Below the pieces are notes generated by a model, which saw nothing but the letters and a program-made list of their open reading frames with translations, did not search any database and was not told where the DNA came from. Made by a program: the position numbers and the translations under genes. A stretch of 64,000 bases of DNA from Cupriavidus metallidurans CH34 (GTDB taxonomy: Bacteria; Pseudomonadota; Gammaproteobacteria; Burkholderiales; Burkholderiaceae), in contig NC_007974.2 of assembly GCF_000196015.1 (NCBI RefSeq), forward strand, positions 1,984,001 through 2,048,000. Direction: 5' to 3'. Positions 35,037 through 47,621 of the stretch are shown piece by piece (position 1 is the stretch's first letter; every line of letters begins with the position of its first letter).

Positions 35037-35858
35037 ATGAGCTACATCACCGCTGAGGACGGCACGCAGATCTTCTACAAGGACTGGGGCTCCGGCCGGC
35101 CGGTCGTGTTCTCGCACGGCTGGCCGCTCAATGCCGACGCGTGGGATGCCCAGATGCTGTTCCTGGTGCAGAAGGGCTTTCGTGTGATCGCGCATGACCG
35201 CCGCGGCCACGGCCGCTCGGACCAGCCCGCGCGGGGCAACGACATGGACACGTATGCCGACGATCTGGCTGCGCTGCTCGTGGCGCTGGACATCAAGGGC
35301 GCCACGCTGGTCGGCCACTCCACCGGCGGCGGCGAAGTGGCGCGCTACATTGGCCGGCACGGCACGCAGCGCGTGGCCAAGGCCGTGCTGATCGGCGCGG
35401 TGCCGCCGATTATGGCCAAGACCGCGTCCAATCCCAACGGGTTGCCGATCGACGTGTTCGACGGTATCCGCAAAGGCGTAGCCGACAACCGTTCGCAGTT
35501 CTACAAGGACCTGGCCGTGCCGTTCTTCGGCTTCAATCGTCCCGGCGCCAAGGTCTCGCAAGGCACCATCGACACATTCTGGGCCCAGGGCATGGCGGGC
35601 GGCATCGTCGGCCAGTACGCCTGCATCCACGAGTTCTCGGAAGTGGACTACACCGAGGATCTGAAGAAGATCGACGTGCCCACGCTGGTCCTGCACGGTG
35701 ACGACGACCAGATCGTGCCGATCGACAACGCCGGCCGCCTCTCTGCCAAGCTGGTGAAGAACGCCACGCTCAAGGTGTACCCGGGCGCGTCGCACGGCAT
35801 GTGCGTGGTCAATGCCGACGCGGTCAATGCGGATCTGCTGGCCTTCCTGAATACTTAG
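35037..35858 (+). CDS. Alpha/beta hydrolase, non-haem chloroperoxidase type
   Basis: A 273-residue hydrolase with oxyanion region [10 protein letters not shown], nucleophile elbow GHSTGGGE (Ser95), an Asp in HGDDDQIVP and His in GASHGMCV. These match cofactor-free haloperoxidases/esterases. A peroxidase activity with an organic acid co-substrate is known for the family but its in vivo role is unclear. It lies 57 bases after the YcaC-like gene. Confidence 0.9.
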   Translation: MSYITAEDGTQIFYKDWGSGRPVVFSHGWPLNADAWDAQMLFLVQKGFRVIAHDRRGHGRSDQPARGNDMDTYADDLAALLVALDIKGATLVGHSTGGGEVARYIGRHGTQRVAKAVLIGAVPPIMAKTASNPNGLPIDVFDGIRKGVADNRSQFYKDLAVPFFGFNRPGAKVSQGTIDTFWAQGMAGGIVGQYACIHEFSEVDYTEDLKKIDVPTLVLHGDDDQIVPIDNAGRLSAKLVKNATLKVYPGASHGMCVVNADAVNADLLAFLNT

Positions 35859-35944
35859 GCCAACGCCACCCAACCCGCTACTCGCGGGCAACACATCGCC
35901 CCGACCGCCGCCATCGTGCGGCGGCCTCTTTGGAGCTTTTCACC

Positions 35945-37810
35945 ATGTCATCGACCCCCGACCTCATCCTCGTCAACGGCAAGTTCACCACGCTCGACAA
36001 GTCCAACCCGCAAGCCGACGCGGTAGCCATCCAGGACGGGCGCTTCACCAGCGTGGGGACGCCCGACGACATCATGAAACTCGCGGGCGCGCAGACGACG
36101 GTGATCGACCTGAACGGCCGGCGAGCGATCCCCGGCCTGATCGACAGCCACATGCACATCATCCGTGGCGGCCTGAACTACAACATGGAACTGCGCTGGG
36201 ATGGCGTGCGCTCCCTGGCCGATGCGATGCGGATGCTCAAGGACCAGGTGGACCGCACCCCCGCGCCGCAATGGGTGCGCGTGGTAGGCGGCTTCACCGA
36301 GCACCAGTTCGCCGAGAAACGGCTGCCGACCATCGACGAACTGAACGCCGTGGCGCCGGACACCCCTGTGTTTATCCTGCACCTGTACGACCGCGCGATC
36401 CTGAACGGCGCGGCGCTGCGCACGGTTGGTTATACGAAGGACACCCCCAATCCGCCGGGCGGCGAGATCGTGCGCGATGCCAGCGGCAACCCCACTGGCC
36501 TGCTGCTGGCCAAACCCAACGCCACCATCCTCTACGCCACGCTGGCCAAGGGGCCAAAGCTGCCGCTCGAGTACCAGAAGAACTCGACGCGCCATTTCAT
36601 GCGCGAGGTGAACCGGCTGGGTGTGACTGGCGTGATCGATGCCGGCGGCGGCTTCCAGAATTACCCCGAGGACTACAGCGTCATCGAGGATCTGCACAAG
36701 GAAGGCAACCTGACGGTGCGCCTGGCCTACAACCTGTTCACGCAGAAGCCGAAGGCCGAGCTGAACGACTTCACCACTTGGACGTCCACCGTCAAGCCGG
36801 GCCAGGGCGATGACCTGTATCGGCACAACGGCGCTGGCGAGATGCTCGTCTACACCGCCGCCGACTTCGAGGACTTTCGCGTCGAGCGGCCCGACATGCC
36901 ACCGTCGATGGAAGCCGATCTGGAACCGGTGATCCGTCTGCTGGCCGAGAAGCGCTGGCCGTGGCGCCTGCACGCCACCTACGACGAGACGATCACGCGC
37001 GCGCTCGATGTCTACGAGAAGGTGGCGCGCGACATTCCGTTCACCGGCCTGAACTGGTTCTTCGATCACGCCGAGACGATCTCCGATCGCAATATCGACC
37101 GCATCGCCGCGCTCGGTGGCGGCATCGCCGTGCAGCACCGCATGGCCTACCAGGGCGAGTACTTCGTCGAACGTTATGGCGCGAAAGCCGCCGAGGCCAC
37201 GCCGCCGATCCGCAAGATGCTCGACAAGGGGGTCAAGGTGGGCGCAGGCACCGATGCGACGCGCGTGGCGTCCTACAACCCGTGGGTGTCGCTGTACTGG
37301 CTAACCACGGGCAAGACCGTGGGCGGCATGTCGATGTACCCCCAAGCCAATCTGCTCGATCGCGAAACCGCATTGCGCCTGTGGACCGAGGCCAATACGT
37401 GGTTCTCGTCCGAGGAAGGCAAGAAAGGGCAGATCAAGGCCGGCCAGCTCGCCGACCTCGCGGTGCTGTCTGCCGACTATTTCTCGGTGCCCGGTGACGA
37501 CATCCAGGACATCACGTCCGTGATGACCGTGCTCGGCGGCAAGGTGGTCTACGGCGACGGCGAGTTCGGCAAGCATTCGCCGGAGATTCCGCCCGCGATG
37601 CCCGACTGGTCGCCAGCCCGCTACGGCAGCCAGTATCAGCCGCGGCCAACCGCCAAAGCAAAGACGCTGGCGATGAACACCGCCTGCGGCTGCGCGTCGT
37701 CATGCGGCGTGCACGGCCATGCGCACGCGAAGGCCTGGACATCGAACATGCCGACGTCCGACGAGAGCGGATTCTGGGGCGCGCTCGGCTGTTCGTGCTG
37801 GGCGTTCTGA
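35945..37810 (+). CDS. YtcJ-like amidohydrolase with Cys/His-rich C-terminal tail
   Basis: A 621-residue metal-dependent hydrolase. The N-terminal beta-sandwich (DLILVNGKFTTLD) leads to the metal motif LIDSHMHIIRGG (His69, His71); later motifs include RLHATYDET, FDHAETIS and GAGTDATRVASYNPW. The last roughly 45 residues are an unusual appendix with CGC, SCGVHGHAHAK and GCSCWAF that looks able to bind metal. The ATG at 35945 follows GGAGCTTTTCACC. It is the third gene of the operon. Substrate unknown; the family acts on amides, ureas and related bonds. Confidence 0.88.
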   Translation: MSSTPDLILVNGKFTTLDKSNPQADAVAIQDGRFTSVGTPDDIMKLAGAQTTVIDLNGRRAIPGLIDSHMHIIRGGLNYNMELRWDGVRSLADAMRMLKDQVDRTPAPQWVRVVGGFTEHQFAEKRLPTIDELNAVAPDTPVFILHLYDRAILNGAALRTVGYTKDTPNPPGGEIVRDASGNPTGLLLAKPNATILYATLAKGPKLPLEYQKNSTRHFMREVNRLGVTGVIDAGGGFQNYPEDYSVIEDLHKEGNLTVRLAYNLFTQKPKAELNDFTTWTSTVKPGQGDDLYRHNGAGEMLVYTAADFEDFRVERPDMPPSMEADLEPVIRLLAEKRWPWRLHATYDETITRALDVYEKVARDIPFTGLNWFFDHAETISDRNIDRIAALGGGIAVQHRMAYQGEYFVERYGAKAAEATPPIRKMLDKGVKVGAGTDATRVASYNPWVSLYWLTTGKTVGGMSMYPQANLLDRETALRLWTEANTWFSSEEGKKGQIKAGQLADLAVLSADYFSVPGDDIQDITSVMTVLGGKVVYGDGEFGKHSPEIPPAMPDWSPARYGSQYQPRPTAKAKTLAMNTACGCASSCGVHGHAHAKAWTSNMPTSDESGFWGALGCSCWAF

Positions 37811-37840
37811 GCCACGTGCCAATCTGAACGGAGACCGGTC

Positions 37841-38263
37841 ATGCCTTCCTCGATGCCTTCGCTGTCATCCGCCGGCGATAGCCCTCACCGGCTGCCGCGC
37901 TGGCTGCACTGGGTCGCGTTGTTGCTGCTGTGCGCGGCCTACCTGCAGGGCGGACTGGTCAAGCTGTTCGACTTTCCCAGCGCGATGGCCGAGATGCAGC
38001 ACTTCGGCCTGTCGCCGGCTGGCCCGCTGGCGGCGGGAACCATCGCGCTGGAACTGGGCGCATCGGCCATGATCCTGAGCGGACGCGGCCGTTGGCTCGG
38101 CGCGCTGGCGCTGGCCGCATTCACACTGGCAGCGACATTCCTGGCCAACAGCTTCTGGAGCGCTCCGCCCGATGCCCGTTTCGGCATGGCAAATGCATTC
38201 TTCGAGCACCTGGGTCTGGTCGGCGGCTTCGTGCTGGTGGCCTGGCATGACCTGCGAGCGTAG
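37841..38263 (+). CDS. DoxX-family membrane protein
   Basis: A 140-residue four-helix inner-membrane protein: WVALLLLCAAYLQGGLVKLFDFPSAMAEM is the DoxX signature, followed by AAGTIALELGASAMILSG, LGALALAAFTLAATFLANSFW and GLVGGFVLVAW. Related proteins associate with quinone or thiol-oxidation systems. It starts 30 bases after the amidohydrolase gene. Confidence 0.85.
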   Translation: MPSSMPSLSSAGDSPHRLPRWLHWVALLLLCAAYLQGGLVKLFDFPSAMAEMQHFGLSPAGPLAAGTIALELGASAMILSGRGRWLGALALAAFTLAATFLANSFWSAPPDARFGMANAFFEHLGLVGGFVLVAWHDLRA

Positions 38264-38281
38264 AGACGACAGATAGTCCAC

Positions 38282-39901
38282 ATGACGCAATCCGCCTCGA
38301 CGGCAAACGCTCCCGCCTCCACAGGTACCTTCGCGCCGCTTGCGCAATCGACCTTCGCGGTCCTGTGGGTAGCGACGATCCTCGGCAATATCGGCAGCTT
38401 CATGCGCGACGTCGCCAGCGCATGGCTGGCCACCGACCTGTCGACCTCGCCGGCCGCGGTGGCCACCATCCAGGCTGCATCGACGCTGCCAGTGTTCCTG
38501 CTCGCGATTCCCGCCGGCGTGCTGTCCGACATCCTTGACCGCCGCCGCTTCCTGATCGTGATCCAGCTCTGCCTGGCCTTGGTCAGCGGCTCGCTGATGC
38601 TGCTGGCATGGCGACAGTCGCTGACGATCGAACTCCTGATCGCGCTGGCGTTCGCCGGCGGCATCGGTTCGGCGATGATGGGGCCGACCTGGCAGTCGAT
38701 CGTGCCGGAACTGGTTCCCGCCAACACGCTGCGGCAGGCCGTGGCGCTCAACTCGCTTGGCGTGAACATCGCGCGCGCCATCGGGCCGGCCACCGGCGGC
38801 CTGCTGCTGGCTGCGTTCGGCGCGGCCGCGACTTACGGCGTGGACCTGCTCAGCTACGTGTTCGTGGTTGCCGCGCTGATCTGGTGGCATCGACCCCAGC
38901 GACCGGTCGACCCGCTACGCGAGCACTTCTTCAGCGCGGCCCGCGCCGGGCTGCGTTTCACGCGGGCGCACAGCAAGCTCCATGTCGTGCTGGCCCGTAC
39001 CGCCGTGCATTTCGCGTTCGGCAGCAGTGTGTGGGCACTGTTGCCGCTCGTGGCGCGCAAGCTGCTCCATGGCAGCGCGGGGCTCTACGGCGTGATGCTC
39101 GGGGCGGTCGGGGTGGGCGCAATTCTTGGCGCGTTGCTCATGCCGCGTCTGCAGAAGCGGCTCGACGCCGACGGGATGGTGCTGCTGTCCGCCATCGTCA
39201 CGGCCGTCGTGATGGCCGCGCTCTCCGTCGCGCCACCCGTCTGGCTGGCGCTGGTGCTGCTGTTGCTGTTGGGCGCGGCATGGATCATGGCGCTGACCAC
39301 GTTCGGCGGCGTGGCGCAAGCCATCCTGCCCAACTGGGTGCGTGGCCGCGCGCTGGCGGTCTACCAGATGGTCTTCAACGGCGCGCTGGCCGGTGGCAGC
39401 CTGCTCTGGGGCTTCGTGGCGCAGGCGCTCGGCACGCCCCCCGCGCTGCTGATCGCCGGCTCGGGCCTGGTAGTCGCCGCGCTGGCGCTGCACCGGCTGC
39501 GTCTGCCGCACGGCGAAGACGACCTTGGCCCGGCCGGCCACTGGCCCGAGCCCGAAATGGCCGACGAGATCGCGCACGATCGCGGCCCGGTGATGATCCT
39601 GATCGAGTACCTGATTGCCCCGGCCAACCGGGACGGCTTCCTGCACGCCGTGCACCGGCTCTCCGAAGAGCGGCTGCGCGATGGCGCATTCAGTTGGGGC
39701 GTGATGGAAGACCCCACCAATCCCGAATTGATGACCGAGTGGTTTCTGGTCGAGTCATGGGCCGAGCACCTGCGGCAACACCGCCGCGTGCCGAACGCCG
39801 ATGCCGACCTGCAGCGAGAAGTGACCGCGTTCCATGGTGGCACGACGCCACCGCGTGTGCGGCATCTGCTGGGCGTGGGACTGCCACCGAACAAGCGATG
39901 A
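38282..39901 (+). CDS. MFS transporter, EntS/MFS_3 type, with C-terminal domain
   Basis: A 539-residue exporter with about 12 helices (FAVLWVATILGNIGSFMRDVASAWLAT is typical of MFS_3) and a soluble C-terminal domain of about 100 residues (ILIEYLIAPANRDGFLHAVHRLSEERLRDGA...). That domain resembles the tail present in full-length MFS_3 proteins and a dimeric ferredoxin-like fold. It probably exports a small organic compound. It is 18 bases after doxX. Confidence 0.88.
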   Translation: MTQSASTANAPASTGTFAPLAQSTFAVLWVATILGNIGSFMRDVASAWLATDLSTSPAAVATIQAASTLPVFLLAIPAGVLSDILDRRRFLIVIQLCLALVSGSLMLLAWRQSLTIELLIALAFAGGIGSAMMGPTWQSIVPELVPANTLRQAVALNSLGVNIARAIGPATGGLLLAAFGAAATYGVDLLSYVFVVAALIWWHRPQRPVDPLREHFFSAARAGLRFTRAHSKLHVVLARTAVHFAFGSSVWALLPLVARKLLHGSAGLYGVMLGAVGVGAILGALLMPRLQKRLDADGMVLLSAIVTAVVMAALSVAPPVWLALVLLLLLGAAWIMALTTFGGVAQAILPNWVRGRALAVYQMVFNGALAGGSLLWGFVAQALGTPPALLIAGSGLVVAALALHRLRLPHGEDDLGPAGHWPEPEMADEIAHDRGPVMILIEYLIAPANRDGFLHAVHRLSEERLRDGAFSWGVMEDPTNPELMTEWFLVESWAEHLRQHRRVPNADADLQREVTAFHGGTTPPRVRHLLGVGLPPNKR

Positions 39902-39966
39902 CGCACCTGCCGTCCCCCCCTGTTTCCTATGACCCGTTTCGTATTGCGACATATCGTGAGGCTCGC

Positions 39967-40242
39967 ATGAAGCTCTATCTGATCTCATTGGGCGCCGGCA
40001 TCCTGGTCGGCATCATCTACGCGCTGATGCAGGTCCGCTCGCCCGCCCCGCCAGCGGTGGCCCTGATCGGCCTGCTCGGTATGCTTATCGGCGAGCAGGT
40101 AGTACCGCCGATCAAGCGCATGATCGCGGGGGAGCCCGTCACCGTGGCGTGGTTCCACCAGGAATGCATGCCGAAGATCACGGGCACGCCCGGCCCGACA
40201 CTGGCCGCGGCCGACACCAAGGAGAGCAAGCCGGAGCAATGA
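39967..40242 (+). CDS. XapX-domain small membrane protein
   Basis: A 91-residue protein. MKLYLISLGAGILVGIIYALMQVRSPAPPAVALIGLLGMLIGEQ contains two short helices around the VRSPAPP motif of XapX-domain proteins. The tail is soluble (FHQECMPKITG...). Function unknown; such proteins often neighbour transporters and hydrolases. Confidence 0.82.
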   Translation: MKLYLISLGAGILVGIIYALMQVRSPAPPAVALIGLLGMLIGEQVVPPIKRMIAGEPVTVAWFHQECMPKITGTPGPTLAAADTKESKPEQ

Positions 40243-40275
40243 GGGCCCCATTGAGGCCAATGTCCGGAGCACCGT

Positions 40276-40665
40276 GTGACTGCCCTTCCCCTAATCGCGA
40301 TCGTTGACGATGACGCCTCCGTCAGGGACGCCATGGGGCAACTGGTGCGTTCGTTCGACCTGGCCGTGGAACTCTACGCCAGCGGGCAGGCACTGCTGCA
40401 GTCCGCTTCGATCGGGCGTATCCGGTGCGTGGTCTGCGACGTGCGAATGCCGGGCATCGACGGGTTCGCGCTCTGCACGGCGCTGCGCGCGCTCGGGCTC
40501 GATGTGCCGGTCATCCTCATGACCGCCTATGCCCAGGATGGCGACGAACAGCGCGCCCTTGACGTGGGCGCCACCGGATTCCTCGGCAAGCCGTTTCAGG
40601 AGAGAGAATTGCTCCGGTGCCTGGCGCGTGCGCTGGCCAGCGGCGAGAGTGGGTCGGGGATCTGA
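40276..40665 (+). CDS. Single-domain response regulator (receiver only)
   Basis: A 129-residue CheY-like receiver with DDD at 11-13, phospho-acceptor Asp55 (VVCDVRMPG), Thr83 and Lys105 (GFLGKPF). A GTG start at 40276 gives the normal N-terminus. No output domain. It may shuttle or sink phosphate for the giant kinase. It closes the plus-strand run and converges on the second FixJ-type regulator with an 8-base gap. Confidence 0.9.
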   Translation: MTALPLIAIVDDDASVRDAMGQLVRSFDLAVELYASGQALLQSASIGRIRCVVCDVRMPGIDGFALCTALRALGLDVPVILMTAYAQDGDEQRALDVGATGFLGKPFQERELLRCLARALASGESGSGI

Positions 40666-40673
40666 CGCGCGGG

Positions 40674-41330
40674 CTATCCGGCGTCGTCCTGCACCAGCCC
40701 GAGAGACTGGGCCATGATGACCAGTTCGGCGAAAGTGCGGGCCTGCATCTTGCGCATGGCGTGACCGCGATAGATCTTGACCGTGGCCTCGCTGATGCCG
40801 AGGTCGTCGGCGATCTGCTTGTTCATCAGGCCACGCGCCGCCAGTTGCATGACTTCCTGCTCCCGGCCGGTCAGGGTGTCGAAATGATCGCGAAGCTGCC
40901 GGCTCTGCGCCTCGGCCTCGCGCTGCGCCCGGTCGCGCTGCAAGGCCTCGTCAACCGCGTCGAGCAGGTCCTGGTCGCGGAATGGCTTGGCGATGAAGTT
41001 GACGGCGCCGGCCTTCATGGCCGCCACAGTCATCGGGACGTCACCACGGCCGGAGATGAATACGATCGACGCATGGCGGCCCGCCCGGTTGAGCGTGGCC
41101 TGCAGGTCGAGGCCGCTCGCGCCATGCAGATGCACATCGAGCACGATGCAGGTGGGCCGATCCGGAATGCCGTGCGCGAGCAATTCCTCGGCCGAGGCGA
41201 ACGACTCCGCCGCGAGTCCCGCCGAGCGGAACAGGCTGGATAGCGCCACGCGCACATCCTGATCGTCATCGACGACCAGCACCGCGCTTTCTTCACTTTC
41301 ACCACCCTCTTCGATCCTGTCGCGCGTCAT
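40674..41330 (-). CDS. FixJ-type response regulator, second copy
   Basis: A 218-residue regulator similar in design to the one at 33292. Phospho-acceptor Asp65 (IVLDVHLHGASGLDLQ), Lys115 (FIAKPF) and a LuxR-type HTH (LTGREQEVMQLAARGLMNKQIADDLGISEATVKIYRG). The ATG at 41330 precedes an acidic linker; the frame open to 41456 crosses a structured intergenic region. No kinase gene is adjacent, so it may share the giant kinase. Confidence 0.9.
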   Translation of the reverse strand: MTRDRIEEGGESEESAVLVVDDDQDVRVALSSLFRSAGLAAESFASAEELLAHGIPDRPTCIVLDVHLHGASGLDLQATLNRAGRHASIVFISGRGDVPMTVAAMKAGAVNFIAKPFRDQDLLDAVDEALQRDRAQREAEAQSRQLRDHFDTLTGREQEVMQLAARGLMNKQIADDLGISEATVKIYRGHAMRKMQARTFAELVIMAQSLGLVQDDAG

Positions 41331-41393
41331 GGCGATCCTGGGGGCATTTGTTCCGGGAAGTGGGATTATCGGCGCTTTCCCCTGAAATGCAAG

Positions 41394-41478
41394 CGGCCAC
41401 GCGATGCGTCCCGGCATTCTGTCCCGGGACTCATCGACGTGGCCGTTGCGCGTCACAAGCTACCGGCAAGAAGCCGGT
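41394..41478. terminator. Structured region between RND gene and regulator gene
   Basis: CGGCCACGCGATG (41394-41406) pairs with CATCGACGTGGCCG (41432-41445) with one bulged A, enclosing CCCGG-type pairs. A second hairpin ACCGGC-AAGAA-GCCGGT (41462-41478) lies just after the RND stop on the minus strand. They probably end or process the RND transcript before the regulator gene. Confidence 0.5.
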
Positions 41479-41491
41479 CTGAGGTCTACGG

Positions 41492-44629
<3,138 letters not shown>

Positions 44630-44680
44630 GGAGGCCTCGTCTTCGAATTCTTCGGGATGACTGGGGAGCGGTCGATACGC

Positions 44681-45895
44681 TTACTGAGCGGCCAGTGCCG
44701 CGGCATTGCTCAGGAACAATGCCCCTTCGCTCGCCACAAGCTCGCCCGGCGCAAGGCCGCTGAGAATCTGCACCAGACCGTCCTGGGTCTGTCCGACCGT
44801 GACCACGCGGCGCTCGAAGCGGCGCTGATCCGTGGTCGTCCATACGGTCATCGTGCCGTCGCCTTCGCGCACCAGACCATCGGCGGCGACCGCCGCGGAA
44901 TGATCTGGCTCACCGGTGCGTATCGAGAAGGATGTGATCATCCCCGGCCGCAGTTCGTGCTTCGGGTCCTTGACCTCGGAACGGACCATCAGACGGTGCG
45001 TGGCGGAGTCGATGGACGCACCCGTCGTCGTGATGGTTCCGGCGAACTCCCGCCCCGGAAAGGCCATCGCATGGACCTTGACTGCCTGTCCCACCTTCAG
45101 CAGCGGGCTGTCTGCTTCGGTCACGAATGCCTGCATCCAGACCGTAGAGATATCGGAAACCGTGATTGGTGCCGGGCTGTTGCCGGGCTGGACCAGCAGG
45201 CCCGGCTGTGCATTGCGCGCCGTCACGCGGCCCGCTATCGGGCTGAACACGGTCAGGACCGGATCGGTGCGACGTTGTTCGATGATGCGATCCATTTCGG
45301 ACGCGCTCTTGCCGAAGATGGCCACGGCGTCGCGCGCTGCCTTGTAGGCGGCTTCCGCGGCCTGCTGATCGGAGATGGCCTGGTCGAGATCCTTCTGCGC
45401 GATACCCTGGATCTCAAAGAGCTGATGCGCGCGCTCCAGCGCCTTGGCATTGAGCTTGCGCGCGCCGGCTGCGGAGATCAGCGTCGATTCGGCCTGGACC
45501 AGATCCGGGCTCTCGATATCGAACAACGGTGCTCCCTTGGCCACGTCTTCGCCAACCTTGACGAACACGTTGCGGACCTTGCCCTGGTAGGCGGTGAACA
45601 CCTGGACCGAGCGGTCCTGATTGAAGTCGATATTGCCGACGGCTTCACGCTGGTTGGCGAACGCATAGTCTTGCACCGACACGACCTTGACCGTACCCAT
45701 CTGAGTCTGGGTCAGCGTGACGGACGACCCGCGCGGCGCCACCTTGGGCGCCGACGGACCGCCCTGACCAAAGCCTTTTTCCGGGCCGTAGAGCGGGCTG
45801 GGCTGCGTCCACGCGTTGAATGCGAACATCAACCCCACCAGGACCACAGCGGTGGCGCCCCCGCCCAGGATGGCGGACTTGGCATCGAAACGCAT
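44681..45895 (-). CDS. RND periplasmic adaptor (membrane fusion protein), copy 1
   Basis: A 404-residue adaptor. One N-terminal membrane anchor (AILGGGATAVVLVGLMFAF), then a beta-barrel/lipoyl region (GKVRNVFVKVGEDVAKGAPLFDIESPDL), an alpha-hairpin (about 140-210) and second lipoyl half (SPIAGRVTARNAQPGLLVQPG). It has no His-rich metal-binding N-terminus. First gene of the minus-strand pump pair, divergent from the outer-membrane factor. Confidence 0.92.
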   Translation of the reverse strand: MRFDAKSAILGGGATAVVLVGLMFAFNAWTQPSPLYGPEKGFGQGGPSAPKVAPRGSSVTLTQTQMGTVKVVSVQDYAFANQREAVGNIDFNQDRSVQVFTAYQGKVRNVFVKVGEDVAKGAPLFDIESPDLVQAESTLISAAGARKLNAKALERAHQLFEIQGIAQKDLDQAISDQQAAEAAYKAARDAVAIFGKSASEMDRIIEQRRTDPVLTVFSPIAGRVTARNAQPGLLVQPGNSPAPITVSDISTVWMQAFVTEADSPLLKVGQAVKVHAMAFPGREFAGTITTTGASIDSATHRLMVRSEVKDPKHELRPGMITSFSIRTGEPDHSAAVAADGLVREGDGTMTVWTTTDQRRFERRVVTVGQTQDGLVQILSGLAPGELVASEGALFLSNAAALAAQ

Positions 45896-45957
45896 GGACT
45901 AACCCTCTGGATTCTGAAAACTTGGGCAAATGATGAGAGTTCGCCGCGTCACGGTCT

Positions 45958-45975
45958 ACTGTGATTAATGACAGT
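45958..45975. promoter_or_regulatory. 18-bp dyad between adaptor and outer-membrane factor genes
   Basis: ACTGTGATTAATGACAGT is palindromic except for one symmetric G/G pair (ACTGT-ATTAAT-ACAGT core). Placed 63 bases upstream of the adaptor start and 90 upstream of the divergent gene, it could control both. Confidence 0.5.
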
Positions 45976-46064
45976 GGCCTGGCCGGCGCATCGCTCATAG
46001 AATCCGCCCAGCGCTACCAATAGCTCTACCAACAGCACCAGCCATCGCTTTGAGGTCACGGCCC

Positions 46065-47621
46065 ATGCTGCCAGATCACCGCAGCCCTTCCATTCGTTCG
46101 AGAATCCCATTCGCCGGCACGGCTTGCGCCCTGGCCGTTTGCGGCGTTCTGACGGCGTGCGCCGTCGGCCCCAATTTCCAGACGCCCAAGGCGCCTGATG
46201 CCACCGCGTACACACCCAAGCCGCTGCCCACCGAGACGGCATCCGCGCCGGTGCAAGGCGGCGAAGCCCAGCGCTTCGTGGAAGGCATGCAGATCCCCGA
46301 GCAGTGGTGGAGCATGTTGCACTCGGAAAAGCTCGACCGCTTTATCGCGGCAGCGATGAAGGCCAATCCGACGGTGACGGCCGCGCAAGCAGCGCTGCGG
46401 CAGGCCCAGGCGCAAGTGCGCGCGCAGCAGGGCTTCTTCTTCCCGACCATCTCGGGTTCCTATTCGCCATCGCGGCAGCGCAATGCGGTAGGAACGATCT
46501 CGCCGACGCTGACGTCTGGCGATCCGCTCTTCAACCTGCACACGGCGGAACTGTCGATCAGCTACGCGCCCGATGTGTTCGGCCTGAACCGCCGACGGGT
46601 GGAATCGCTGCAGGCGCTCGAGGATGCGCAGCGTTTCGAGGTGGAGGCTACCTACCTGACGCTGGCATCGAACATCAGCCTGGCCGCTATCGAGGAAGCT
46701 TCGTTGCGCGCCCAGATCGACGCGCAACAACGCATCGTCGCCATCGAGACCAAGCTGTACAACCTGCTGCAGAAGCAATTCACGCTCGGGTTCGTCAGCG
46801 GTCTCGAAGTGGCCGCGGCCCGGGCCCAGCTTGCGCAAGCCGAGCAGGCATTGCCAGGACTGCGCAAGCAACTGGCCCTGCAGCGCGACCTGCTGGCTGC
46901 GCTGGCCGGCAAGCTGCCGGCCGATCCGCTCGACGCCGAGTTCACGTTCGACGATTTCAAGTTGCCGGCGGAACTTCCGGTGTCGCTGCCGTCTGAACTG
47001 GTGCGGCAGCGCCCGGACGTGCGCGCGGCCGAAGCACAACTGCATTCGGCCACGGCGGAAGTCGGCGTGGCTATCGCCAACATGCTGCCGCAGCTCACCA
47101 TCACTGGCTCATACGGCGGCACGGCCACCGTGTTCAACCAGATGTTCAGCGCCGGCAACGTCTTCTGGAGCCTGGCGGGCAACGTCGCGCAAACCTTCTT
47201 CGCGGGCGGCACGATGCTGGCGCTCAAGCACGGCGCCGATGCCGCGCTCGTGCAGGCGGAGGCCCAGTACCGCAGCACCGTCATCAACGCGTTCCAGAAC
47301 GTGGCCGATACGCTGCACGCGATCGACGCCGATGCGGAAACGCTGCGTGCGGCCATCACCTCGGAGCAGGCCGCGCGCACGACGCTGGAGATCACCGAGA
47401 AGCAACTGTCGAGCGGCTACGTCAATGTGCTGGCCGTGCTCAACGCCGAACAGACGATGCGCACGGCCACGCAGGCCACGGCACAGGCGCAGGCCGCGCG
47501 CTTCACGGATACCGTGGCGCTCTACCAGTCTCTGGGTGGCGGCTGGTGGAATCGCCAGGCCGAAGGTACGCAGGTGGGTGACGCGGGCAAGCCGGCCCGC
47601 GCCGAAGTCGCTACGCGCTGA
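46065..47621 (+). CDS. Outer-membrane efflux factor (NodT/OprM family), copy 1
   Basis: A 518-residue lipoprotein channel. Lipobox LTAC (Cys32) is followed by AVGPNFQTPKAPD, typical of NodT-family factors, and two OEP repeats with long coiled coils. The ATG at 46065 is preferred to a TTG at 46050 because GAGGT lies before it. It is divergent from the adaptor/RND pair, an uncommon split of a tripartite pump. It is paralogous to the factor at 53435. It overlaps the convergent histidine kinase gene by 11 bases. Confidence 0.9.
   Translation: MLPDHRSPSIRSRIPFAGTACALAVCGVLTACAVGPNFQTPKAPDATAYTPKPLPTETASAPVQGGEAQRFVEGMQIPEQWWSMLHSEKLDRFIAAAMKANPTVTAAQAALRQAQAQVRAQQGFFFPTISGSYSPSRQRNAVGTISPTLTSGDPLFNLHTAELSISYAPDVFGLNRRRVESLQALEDAQRFEVEATYLTLASNISLAAIEEASLRAQIDAQQRIVAIETKLYNLLQKQFTLGFVSGLEVAAARAQLAQAEQALPGLRKQLALQRDLLAALAGKLPADPLDAEFTFDDFKLPAELPVSLPSELVRQRPDVRAAEAQLHSATAEVGVAIANMLPQLTITGSYGGTATVFNQMFSAGNVFWSLAGNVAQTFFAGGTMLALKHGADAALVQAEAQYRSTVINAFQNVADTLHAIDADAETLRAAITSEQAARTTLEITEKQLSSGYVNVLAVLNAEQTMRTATQATAQAQAARFTDTVALYQSLGGGWWNRQAEGTQVGDAGKPARAEVATR

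Noticed and set aside
46050..46064. TTG start for the outer-membrane factor gene
   Set aside because: The ATG at 46065 has a better-placed GAGGT and gives a normal lipoprotein signal.
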